The notes under the pieces are model-generated. The model saw nothing but the letters and a program-made list of their open reading frames with translations. It was not told the DNA's origin and made no database searches. A stretch of DNA of 64,000 nucleotides from Dyadobacter sandarakinus (GTDB taxonomy: Bacteria; Bacteroidota; Bacteroidia; Cytophagales; Spirosomataceae): the NCBI RefSeq assembly GCF_016894445.1, contig NZ_CP056775.1, forward strand, positions 5,513,001 to 5,577,000, given 5' to 3'. Position 1 is the first letter of the stretch, and the number at the start of each line of letters is the position of its first letter. Shown one piece after another: positions 17,641 through 23,974 of the stretch. The position numbers and the translations under genes are program-made.

Positions 17641-17666
17641 AAAGGTGTCAGCTTGCTGACACCTTT
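17641..17666 (-). terminator. Terminator hairpin overlapping the end of the 17648 gene
   Basis: Stem AAAGGTGTCAG / CTGACACCTTT with loop CTTG; the stop codon (17648-17650) is inside the stem. On the minus strand it is followed by T-rich sequence (complement of AATAATAAAAA). Confidence 0.75.
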
Positions 17667-17839
17667 GGGGTAATGCGCTGCTGGCTTTTTTCCAGCCTGT
17701 CTAAAAATCTTTTAGCGCTTGCTGTTTTTTCGGGAAAGAGATCCCGGTCACCGATTTCCTCTGCCAGCTCTCGAAGAAATTTGGCTTGTTCGACCGGGTC
17801 CGTAGGAATAGTCCTTTCTTCTTTTTGTTTCGCTTCCAT
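17648..17839 (-). CDS. Small partner protein A of DUF6934-like gene
   Basis: 63 residues, highly charged (MEAKQKEERTIPTDPVEQA...). It starts 14 bases after the DUF6934-like gene on the same strand. Its C-terminal half, DLFPEKTASAKRFL ... TPKVSAS, resembles ILFPEKLAIANEVI ... QPKVPAEK of the 59-residue ORF that follows the second DUF6934-like gene (21138-21317): shared LFPEK, then A-x-A, then PKV. Same order, same short spacing and related sequence argue for a real gene and a two-gene unit. Function unknown. Confidence 0.65.
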   Translation of the reverse strand: MEAKQKEERTIPTDPVEQAKFLRELAEEIGDRDLFPEKTASAKRFLDRLEKSQQRITPKVSAS

Positions 17840-17853
17840 ATATCAAGTTAGTT

Positions 17854-18399
17854 TTATTTTCTAAAAAATAAAATGGCATCATACTCACGGCCAGGTACAT
17901 ACCGCTGAATTTCTACATCTCTATTAATAGATAAGAAACCGCCCAAAAACCAAAAAGATATGCTCAAATCGCCAAAATTTTTTTCAACATATGATCTGTA
18001 TACTTTAATACGCTGCCTGAATCGTTTACAAGTAGTGAAGCAATGTTTGTTACAGGTTTTCCTGCATCTTTCAGCAAAAGCAGGATCACTGTCACTTCCT
18101 TGGACGAGTACCATTGCGTCTGGATTTTTTTCGAAGAAATATGGAATTGTGGAGAGGACTGTTTGTAGAACCTTGTAAGCGTCACCATTATTGGATTTGG
18201 CCTGATCAACAATTGTACCGGTCTTGATGTCGTAATCTCCAAAACCTAGGTTGTATACTTTTTTGTCTTCAAATGTCCGGGCGTAGGTATATCGGACAGC
18301 TTTTAAAATAGTTTTCGATCCTACACTTACAAACAAAAATCTGTATCCAGTTCTGATATCCAGTTCTTGCAGCTCATAAGCTTGTGTCAGATTTGCCAT
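17854..18399 (-). CDS. DUF6934-like protein A, with CX3CX3CX3C segment
   Basis: 181 residues, no signal peptide. Core motifs YNLGFGDYD at about residue 48 and AKSNNGDAYKVLQTV at about 66 are shared with the protein at 21326-21772 (FNLAFGDLD, AKSNNGDSEKVLATV) and match the Bacteroidota family DUF6934 as I remember it; this assignment was not checked. After the shared core this copy has an extra basic, cysteine-rich segment, RCRKTCNKHCFTTCKRF, with cysteines exactly four residues apart, then a divergent C-terminus (FWFLGGF ... YDAILFFRK). No catalytic site can be inferred. Followed by a small partner gene. Confidence 0.7.
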   Translation of the reverse strand: MANLTQAYELQELDIRTGYRFLFVSVGSKTILKAVRYTYARTFEDKKVYNLGFGDYDIKTGTIVDQAKSNNGDAYKVLQTVLSTIPYFFEKNPDAMVLVQGSDSDPAFAERCRKTCNKHCFTTCKRFRQRIKVYRSYVEKNFGDLSISFWFLGGFLSINRDVEIQRYVPGREYDAILFFRK

Positions 18400-18507
18400 T
18401 CGCGGAGACTAAATTCGAAATGGCAAAAATTAGCAAAGCAAAGAGTCTGTGCTCTTAAAAACTGATCGTTCGGCTAACTGCAAATGATCCTTCGGTTAAC
18501 GATTACA

Positions 18508-19311
18508 TCAAATCGCCCCTAACTGCCGCAGCACATCCTTCGTGATCGTTTTTCGGCAATTCCCAAACTCTGGATTTGGTGTGCTCCGCTTCTTGGTCAC
18601 GCGTGTGGCAAAGAAGTAAGTATTATCCTTTCGCTGCACATAGCCAACCCACCAGCCAATATCATTTCCATTCACCCGAGTCCAGCCGGTTTTGGCACGA
18701 AGCGTGTAATCGGTGGGTTGTTCATTGATCATCACTTTTTTCAAAATATCAACATTCCGCTTTGAAAACGGTGTTTTACCTTCAAAAACCCTGATCAGAA
18801 ACTCCACCTGATTTCGGGGTGAAATGCCGAATGCACCGAAGTTCCAGAAATCGTCGCCTTGCTCGGTGAGGTCTCCATTTCCATATTTCGTGAGCTTCAT
18901 ATAATGTGCATATTTCTTGCGGTCGATCTGCTTTGCCAGCTCGACAAACGCCCAGCCAGCTGATACCTCAAATGCCTCTTTGACCGTAATATCCTTATAG
19001 ATTTCCGGCCGGTAACCGTATAAGGTAGTATCCGTATTTCCAGGCCACTTCACCACAGCATTTTCATCCGCAATCACCCCGGTTTCCAGTGCGACAAGCA
19101 AATTAAAAATCTTGAAAGTCGAAGCCGGCTGCGTTTCGCGCTGCGAGTCCGCCTCGTCGCTGGTGATCCATTTTCTGTTTTTGTAATCGTAAATGGTGAT
19201 GCTGCCAGCGAGTTTGCAGGATTTGAATGGGGTGGTGAGGTCCTGGGCAGGTAAATTCCATGATAGAAGCCCAAGAAAAAGAATAGTAAGTATGCGTACA
19301 AAGCACTTCAT
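18508..19311 (-). CDS. Class D (OXA-type) beta-lactamase family protein
   Basis: 267 residues with signal peptide (cleavage after LPAQ). Motifs: STFK at 64-67 (nucleophile Ser64, Lys67), YGN at 143-145, KTG at 207-209 followed by WWVGYV. The second conserved element, usually S-x-V, reads S117-A-G-W here, so the hydrophobic residue that packs against the carboxylated lysine in OXA enzymes is a glycine. Probably periplasmic and acting on beta-lactams, but activity cannot be assumed given that change; a BlaR-like sensor is unlikely because no membrane domain is attached. Sits inside a cluster of toxin-antitoxin-type genes, 24 bases after the PIN gene. Confidence 0.85.
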   Translation of the reverse strand: MKCFVRILTILFLGLLSWNLPAQDLTTPFKSCKLAGSITIYDYKNRKWITSDEADSQRETQPASTFKIFNLLVALETGVIADENAVVKWPGNTDTTLYGYRPEIYKDITVKEAFEVSAGWAFVELAKQIDRKKYAHYMKLTKYGNGDLTEQGDDFWNFGAFGISPRNQVEFLIRVFEGKTPFSKRNVDILKKVMINEQPTDYTLRAKTGWTRVNGNDIGWWVGYVQRKDNTYFFATRVTKKRSTPNPEFGNCRKTITKDVLRQLGAI

Positions 19312-19334
19312 CAGGCTGGTAGTGGATTGGTGGT

Positions 19335-19733
19335 TTATTTAGCCCAATTCTCAATGACAATATCTTGCAACCTTCCCAAGTGGCTAACATTATTGGTGAC
19401 GAGTATCAGCTGATGCTGAATTGCGGTGGCTCCGATCAGAATGTCGAAATCGTCAATTAATGATCCGGATTTTCGGAGCCGGGCTTTTTCGGCAGCATAT
19501 ATGTCAAGCGCGTCGTAAACGGGAAGTATCGCGAATTTTGGAATGAATGCTTCAATGATGGGTTTCATCAAAGCCGGCTGGTTACTATTAGCGACTCCAT
19601 ATTTCAACTCGGCAACTGTCACCTCGGAAATGAAGCAGTTGTCTGCGCCAATGCTGTTAATCCGACTATCAAGTTGATAAAGACCTTTGATGAAGTAGAT
19701 GCAAATGTTGGTGTCAAGAAGATATTGTGTCAA
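19335..19733 (-). CDS. PIN-domain ribonuclease toxin (VapC-like)
   Basis: 132 residues. The acidic metal site typical of PIN nucleases is present: D7 in LLDTNICIYF, E42 in TVAELKYG, D94/D95/D97 in LIDDFDILIGATA, and the TNN-type segment LVTNNVSH. The gene overlaps the upstream antitoxin by four bases (ATGA), the standard type II toxin-antitoxin arrangement. Expected target is an RNA, specificity unknown. Confidence 0.9.
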   Translation of the reverse strand: MTQYLLDTNICIYFIKGLYQLDSRINSIGADNCFISEVTVAELKYGVANSNQPALMKPIIEAFIPKFAILPVYDALDIYAAEKARLRKSGSLIDDFDILIGATAIQHQLILVTNNVSHLGRLQDIVIENWAK

Positions 19734-19972
19734 AGCTGCTCAATGTTGCGGTTCGAAATTCGTGATGACCGAATCCCTGCAATAATCTCGTCAGCGGTTT
19801 CTTCCGACTGGTAGGCCCCAAAAAGCGATTGCAAGGAGATCTCACCAGATTGACATTCTTCCAAAGACCGCGAAAGCTTGCTGATTAAATCGAGCTTACT
19901 TTCAGAGTCAAGGTTTTTCAGAAAACCAAAATAGTGATCGGCAAGGCTAATATGTTGATTACCTGATGTCAT
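19730..19972 (-). CDS. Antitoxin for the PIN toxin
   Basis: 80 residues from ATG 19972; a TTG at 19993 would extend it by seven. The C-terminal part, LFGAYQSEETADEIIAGIRS then RISNRNIEQL, is the toxin-binding tail common to Bacteroidota PIN-partner antitoxins, and the N-terminal half (HYFGFLKNLDSESKLDLISK) is helical. It probably neutralises the PIN protein and autoregulates. Stop overlaps the toxin start. Confidence 0.82.
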   Translation of the reverse strand: MTSGNQHISLADHYFGFLKNLDSESKLDLISKLSRSLEECQSGEISLQSLFGAYQSEETADEIIAGIRSSRISNRNIEQL

Positions 19973-20018
19973 GATAATGTGTCGTTTATCCAAATTTAGG
20001 AAAAATCCGGAGTTATTT

Positions 20019-20243
20019 TTAGTTCCAGATAGTCAGCTGAGGGTTCTTTCTCAATTCACCCTCCGGTTCAATGATCAGCCGCCCCTCTTCCAGCCGGACA
20101 GTAATGCGGTCACCATAGTCAAATCCCATTTCTTCCAGCCACTTTCCGCAAAGCCGTATTTCCGGGACAAGCTTCGAGTTCCAACCGGAGTTTTGCTTGA
20201 ACTTGGAATAAATTTTCAATTGACGTTTTTTGTATTTTGACAT
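20019..20243 (-). CDS. SymE-like toxin (AbrB/SpoVT-like fold)
   Basis: 74 residues. VPEIRLCGKWLEEMGFDYGD followed by ITVRLEEGRLIIEP is the SymE toxin domain; the N-terminus is a basic tail (MSKYKKRQLKIYSKFKQ). In E. coli SymE is SOS-induced and silenced by the antisense RNA SymR; no antisense RNA can be identified here by eye. A TACATTTG box lies only two bases upstream of the ATG on this strand, too close for an ordinary leader. Divergent from the XRE trio with repeat sites between. Confidence 0.78.
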   Translation of the reverse strand: MSKYKKRQLKIYSKFKQNSGWNSKLVPEIRLCGKWLEEMGFDYGDRITVRLEEGRLIIEPEGELRKNPQLTIWN

Positions 20244-20256
20244 ACAAATGTAAGAT

Positions 20257-20389
20257 ATAGTTTTCGCGAAACTAAAAATAAGTTTCGTAAAACGAAAACT
20301 ATGTTTCGCATATTACACAAATTAGGCTGGTAACTGATTGGTTGTCATATGCTTAAAGTTTTTGCTAAGTTTGCGCCAAACGAAAACTT
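20257..20389. promoter_or_regulatory. Repeated CGAAA(A)C sites in the symE-XRE intergenic region
   Basis: Nested inverted repeats: ATAGTTTTCG (20257-20266) pairs with CGAAAACTAT (20293-20302), and CGAAAC (20267-20272) with GTTTCG (20282-20287). A further GTTTCG is at 20303-20308, and AACGAAAACT occurs twice in direct orientation (20291-20300, 20379-20388). The last copy overlaps the likely transcription start of the XRE genes. Probable operators for one of the adjacent XRE proteins. Confidence 0.6.
20342..20373 (+). promoter_or_regulatory. Candidate promoter of the XRE trio
   Basis: TTG at 20342-20344, 21-base spacer, and TAAGTTTG at 20366-20373, an exact match to the Bacteroidota -7 box TAnnTTTG. 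The first XRE start codon is at 20398. Confidence 0.55.
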
Positions 20390-20397
20390 CCAAGTGA

Positions 20398-20610
20398 ATG
20401 CCCAAGCAGAAGTACAATCGAATCAAAATTGTTCTTGCAGAAAAAGAGAAGTCAGCTAAGTGGTTGGCCGAAGTAACTGGTAAGGATAAATCTACTGTAT
20501 CACGTTGGTGTACAAACGATATGCAGCCTACGATTGAGACTTTTTACGAGATTGCAAAGTTGCTGGATGTTGAAGTTAGAGAATTACTGGTGCCTTCAAA
20601 ACAGTATTAA
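20398..20610 (+). CDS. XRE-family HTH regulator 1
   Basis: 70 residues forming a single Cro/C1 helix-turn-helix: WLAEVTGKDKSTVSRWCTND holds helices 2 and 3, and FYEIAKLLDVEVRELL closes the domain. The ATG at 20398 follows the candidate promoter by 25 bases. It is first of three consecutive small HTH genes (gaps 18 bases and an overlap). Probably represses its own promoter through the AACGAAAACT sites, an inference from position. Confidence 0.85.
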   Translation: MPKQKYNRIKIVLAEKEKSAKWLAEVTGKDKSTVSRWCTNDMQPTIETFYEIAKLLDVEVRELLVPSKQY

Positions 20611-20628
20611 GCTGCAAAACAGGATTCA

Positions 20629-20853
20629 ATGACAGAATTAGGTTTATACCTGGGAAGAAAATCAATCAACAAAGCAGAGATTTCGCGTAAGACTGGAATC
20701 AGCGCTTCGCGGTTGAGTGAACTTACATTAAAAGAAGGAGCGCATCTGCGGGCAAAGGAGCTTTATTTGATTGCGCTCGCCATGGATGTCGATCCATGCG
20801 ATCTTCTAAAAACCATCTATAAAGGAGTGAAGTTGCCGAACAATGCTGAATAA
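20629..20853 (+). CDS. XRE-family HTH regulator 2
   Basis: 74 residues. HTH segment ISRKTGISASRLSELT, then LRAKELYLIALAMDVDPCDLL, typical Cro/C1 packing helices. Different from its neighbours in the recognition helix, so not a recent duplicate. Its last 11 bases overlap the start of the third gene, implying coupled translation. Confidence 0.82.
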   Translation: MTELGLYLGRKSINKAEISRKTGISASRLSELTLKEGAHLRAKELYLIALAMDVDPCDLLKTIYKGVKLPNNAE

Positions 20854-21061
20854 GGTAGAACTTCAAAAGCTGATCGGAAGGCGAATTGTTCAGCTTAGAA
20901 CCGAGAAAGGTTGGAGCCAGGCGGATCTTGCCCGTGCGTGCGAAAAGGATCGGCAGGCTATGGAAAGGATCGAAAATGGAAAGCTGTCACCTTCGCTTTA
21001 TACTTTGTACGAGATTGCTGTCGCGCTTGAAGTTCGTTTGGAGATGTTAGTAACCTTGTAA
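20843..21061 (+). CDS. XRE-family HTH regulator 3
   Basis: 72 residues. Canonical Cro/C1 domain: GRRIVQLRTEKGWSQADLA then MERIENGKLSPSLYTLYEIA and ALEVRLEMLV. It overlaps the preceding gene by 11 bases. Converges with the small partner gene at 21138-21317 with a 76-base gap in which no strong terminator was seen. Confidence 0.86.
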   Translation: MLNKVELQKLIGRRIVQLRTEKGWSQADLARACEKDRQAMERIENGKLSPSLYTLYEIAVALEVRLEMLVTL

Positions 21062-21137
21062 ACTACTCTTAAGATATGCTCGGCAGTGCGGCTGCGCCTT
21101 TTATTTCTTCCGCAGACGACGAGGAGGTTGGGACGGG

Positions 21138-21317
21138 TCACTTTTCAGCAGGTACTTTGGGTTGCATTTCCTCAGGAATCTTCTTGGTTCTGATAACTTC
21201 ATTAGCTATCGCCAATTTTTCAGGAAATAGAATTATACCCTGATATCTTTCCAGTTCAGGATCAATCTCGATGTTTGAAACGTGACTGTCTGCTTTGGGT
21301 GTTATTGTTCTTGACAT
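21138..21317 (-). CDS. Small partner protein B of DUF6934-like gene
   Basis: 59 residues read on the minus strand from ATG 21317 to TGA 21138: MSRTITPKADSHVS at the start, ERYQGIILFPEKLAIANEV in the middle, EMQPKVPAEK at the end. It starts eight bases after the DUF6934-like gene. The LFPEK-x-A-x-A core and the PKV tail are shared with the 63-residue protein behind the other DUF6934-like gene (17648-17839). Conservation of order, spacing and core sequence supports a real gene despite its size. Function unknown. Confidence 0.65.
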   Translation of the reverse strand: MSRTITPKADSHVSNIEIDPELERYQGIILFPEKLAIANEVIRTKKIPEEMQPKVPAEK

Positions 21318-21325
21318 GATACAAG

Positions 21326-21772
21326 TTAATTAAATTTTTTTCTAACCAGAAATCCTAGATAATCTTGTCCGCTACAGAACGGTTCAAATTCAAGTTCCAG
21401 TTCACCGTATACGGAAATGTCTGAATTGGCTTTATTGTAATATTTGAAAATTCCCATTCGGTAAAGACGTGTTCTGACAGGCGTACTTCCTTTTGCATAG
21501 ACAGTTGCATTTGGGTATTTTTTCAAGAAGCTGTATAAGGCTGTTACCACCGTGGCTAGCACCTTTTCACTATCACCATTGTTTGATTTAGCCAAGTCGT
21601 CGAGCTCACCACTTGCTGGATCCAGGTCTCCAAAAGCCAAGTTAAAATAATCTGTACCGAGTATTGTCTGAAACTGTACTGCCTTTGGAATACTTCCGTT
21701 CGGACCAACGCTGTAAAATTTAAATGATTGAAAGTCGGGTGATGCGGATAGTGTGTATGTATCAAGATTCAT
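21326..21772 (-). CDS. DUF6934-like protein B
   Basis: 148 residues, cytoplasmic. Core motifs FNLAFGDLDPASGELDDLAK, KSNNGDSEKVLATV and YPNATVYAKGSTPVRTRLYR match DUF6934 as I recall it; the family has no known function. Compared with the copy at 17854-18399 it lacks the cysteine-rich insert and has an intact GSTPVRTRLYRMGIF segment, so it looks like the canonical form. Followed by its small partner gene after eight bases. It lies 57 bases downstream of the GH18 gene on the same strand and could be read through from it. Confidence 0.72.
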   Translation of the reverse strand: MNLDTYTLSASPDFQSFKFYSVGPNGSIPKAVQFQTILGTDYFNLAFGDLDPASGELDDLAKSNNGDSEKVLATVVTALYSFLKKYPNATVYAKGSTPVRTRLYRMGIFKYYNKANSDISVYGELELEFEPFCSGQDYLGFLVRKKFN

Positions 21773-21829
21773 TTAAGTGATTTAACCAGTGTGTTTTGAC
21801 CTTGCAAATAAAGGGAGAATTTTACAAAA

Positions 21830-22825
21830 TCACTTCCCCCTAATCACCCCATCAATCTCCCCCAACATCGACCTTGCTCCCGTCGTATCCTGCAACAATT
21901 GCCAGATCATTACCCCGCTTACCCGCTCCTTCGCGAGCTGCGTTTTCTTCCGGATTGTCGGCAGGCCATTGTAGTATACCATGCCGCCATTCAAGTGCAT
22001 TTCATCCTGATTGATGGAGTCAGGGTACTGCTTTAAAATACCTTTATACGACACACTTTCAGGTGCATTGCCGCCAAACCCATAGCCGTAAAAAGGCAGA
22101 CCAAGGGTCAGCTTTTCTCTCGGAATTTTGCGGGTGTTGAGCCAGTAATCCAGGTCTTCCTCAGCCATGGAGTAGGGTGCGTGCGGACCGGGTTTGTCGG
22201 GCCGCCAGGGACCGGTCCGGTCGTAGGACATAATATTTACAAAGTCAAACTGAGCCAATGCTTTATCCGTAAACTGGTCTTTGTAAACAGTAGCAATCGC
22301 GGCGGTAATCTGCTTGTTTTTCTGTCGTAATGCAGCAGCAAGGTCAATCACAAAATTCTCATAATTCGCGTCAATCAATGCACCTTCCAGGTCTACGTCA
22401 ATGCCGTCGAGGTTATTATCAACTGCCAGATTAACAAGGTCTTTGATCAGTTTACTTTTTTTGTCCCCGATCAAAAAAGAAGGGTAATACTTCGGCGCAC
22501 CACCCCCGCCGATCGAGGCCATGATTTGCACGTTTTTAGCATGGGCCAGTGCAGCCACTGCTTTAAGATCAGTAGTTCCCGTCAAATTTCCCAGGGAGTC
22601 CGGATTGATGAATGCAACGTACAAATGGGTGATTTTACCAAAATCCACCTGATTGGCCCCGGCAGACAAACTGGTACCATTGGGCAGGTAACCGATCACT
22701 TTGAAGGAATTACTGCCGCCTCCATTGCCGGAAACGCTCATGCTCTTTTTACTGCAACCGGCACTTAATGCAAGAATCACCATGAAAACGGAGATACATT
22801 GCTTGAACAACTTCGGAGTCTTCAT
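21830..22825 (-). CDS. GH18 family glycosidase lipoprotein
   Basis: 331 residues, lipoprotein signal ending ALSAGC. TIM-barrel glycoside hydrolase 18 with the catalytic motif DGIDVDLE (DGxDxDxE, acid Glu intact) near residue 140, preceded by IMASIGGGG and followed by FDFVNIMSYDRTGPW and LTLGLPFYGYGF. Family members cleave beta-1,4-linked N-acetylglucosamine in chitin, glycoproteins or peptidoglycan-like chains by substrate-assisted catalysis. Placed 24 bases after the second of two Gfo/Idh/MocA genes, so likely the last gene of that operon. Confidence 0.9.
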   Translation of the reverse strand: MKTPKLFKQCISVFMVILALSAGCSKKSMSVSGNGGGSNSFKVIGYLPNGTSLSAGANQVDFGKITHLYVAFINPDSLGNLTGTTDLKAVAALAHAKNVQIMASIGGGGAPKYYPSFLIGDKKSKLIKDLVNLAVDNNLDGIDVDLEGALIDANYENFVIDLAAALRQKNKQITAAIATVYKDQFTDKALAQFDFVNIMSYDRTGPWRPDKPGPHAPYSMAEEDLDYWLNTRKIPREKLTLGLPFYGYGFGGNAPESVSYKGILKQYPDSINQDEMHLNGGMVYYNGLPTIRKKTQLAKERVSGVMIWQLLQDTTGARSMLGEIDGVIRGK

Positions 22826-22849
22826 GGTGATTTTTTGTAGATTGAAATA

Positions 22850-23962
22850 CTATTTTCCTGCAAGCATAATCTTCGCGCCGCCTTTTCGGATGGATTCATA
22901 TACCGCATCCACCACAATCATATCCTTCAATCCCTCGGCACCGCTGACGTTCGGATCTGGTTTATTGTTGAGGATAATATCGGCAATGCCGTCCATCTGA
23001 AGGGTTTGGTGCGTTACCACGGGCTGGTTCATCGGGCCATTGTGCGTGCGGCCTTTGATCGGCCCGTAGCTGAATGCGGGGCTCAGCTCTACAAACCCTT
23101 TTTCACCAATTACATACAATCTTTCGTAGTTGTTAAAATTGTAAGTTGTGCCGCAGCTTGCCACCACGCCGCTCGGAAAACCCAGCTGGAACATGATCGT
23201 CTCATCAACTTCCTTGAATTTGACAGGATCGGTTTTGGTTTCCTGGGCAGTCACCCAGATAGGCTCTTCGCCCGTCGCATACCGCGCACCGTTCAATGCA
23301 TATATACCCACATCCATCATCGCGCCGCCGCCAGCCAGCGCTTTTTTCAGTCGCCACTGATTGGGATCACCGGACTTGAAGCCCATATAGTTGTTGACAT
23401 GCATGATCTTGCCCAGCTCGCCGGCCTCGCGCATGCGGATCAGCTCGCGGGTATGCGGCTCAAAATGCATGCGGTAACCAATGTAAAATTTCACCCCTGC
23501 CTTTTCGCAGGCTGCAATCATTTCACGCGTTTGCTTGGCATTATCGGCCACGGGCTTTTCACAGAGAACATGTTTTCCGGCTGCGGCAATTTGCAGCACA
23601 TGCTTGTGATGCAGCGAGTTCGGAGTAGTAATGTACACCAGGTCAATGTCCGGATTGTTTTTAATCTGACTTACCGTCTCGTAGTTGTAGGTGTTCTTGT
23701 CCGGAATGTTATACTTCTTTTTCCAGTCTTCCAGCTTGGCCGGCGTGCCGGATACCGCCCCGACCAGTGTAGCCATTTTGCAATCTTTCATTGCATCTGC
23801 TACACGCGAGCCATAACTCCCAAGCCCCATGATCGCTACGCGCAATTGTTTGTCGGCTTTGGGAGAAGCGCAGGACGTACTCACCACGCCAGGCAGGTTG
23901 GACAATGCCGTAGCGCCCAGCCCAAGTGTTACTTTTTGTAAAAAATCACGACGGGAATCCAT
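22850..23962 (-). CDS. Gfo/Idh/MocA family oxidoreductase, TAT signal (paralogue 1)
   Basis: 370 residues. N-terminus MDSRRDFLQKVTLGLGATAL is a twin-arginine signal. Rossmann motif MGLGSYGSRVADAM, then HVLCEKPVADNAKQTREMI (EKP signature with catalytic-region Lys) and GGGAMMDVGIYALNGARY. NAD(P)-dependent oxidation or epimerisation of a sugar in the periplasm is expected from family knowledge; the sugar is unknown. Very close relative of the next gene upstream (23975-25084), 12 bases away, so a tandem duplication, and followed by a GH18 gene. Confidence 0.9.
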   Translation of the reverse strand: MDSRRDFLQKVTLGLGATALSNLPGVVSTSCASPKADKQLRVAIMGLGSYGSRVADAMKDCKMATLVGAVSGTPAKLEDWKKKYNIPDKNTYNYETVSQIKNNPDIDLVYITTPNSLHHKHVLQIAAAGKHVLCEKPVADNAKQTREMIAACEKAGVKFYIGYRMHFEPHTRELIRMREAGELGKIMHVNNYMGFKSGDPNQWRLKKALAGGGAMMDVGIYALNGARYATGEEPIWVTAQETKTDPVKFKEVDETIMFQLGFPSGVVASCGTTYNFNNYERLYVIGEKGFVELSPAFSYGPIKGRTHNGPMNQPVVTHQTLQMDGIADIILNNKPDPNVSGAEGLKDMIVVDAVYESIRKGGAKIMLAGK

Positions 23963-23974
23963 AGTAATGAGCGA

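Noticed and set aside
20244..20252. Leaderless symE promoter (TACATTTG)
   Set aside because: Exact -7 consensus on the minus strand but only two bases before the ATG, so transcription would start inside the gene; not listed as a promoter.
21062..21137. Terminator or gene between the third XRE gene and small partner B
   Set aside because: No stable stem with T tract and no ORF found in the 76 bases.
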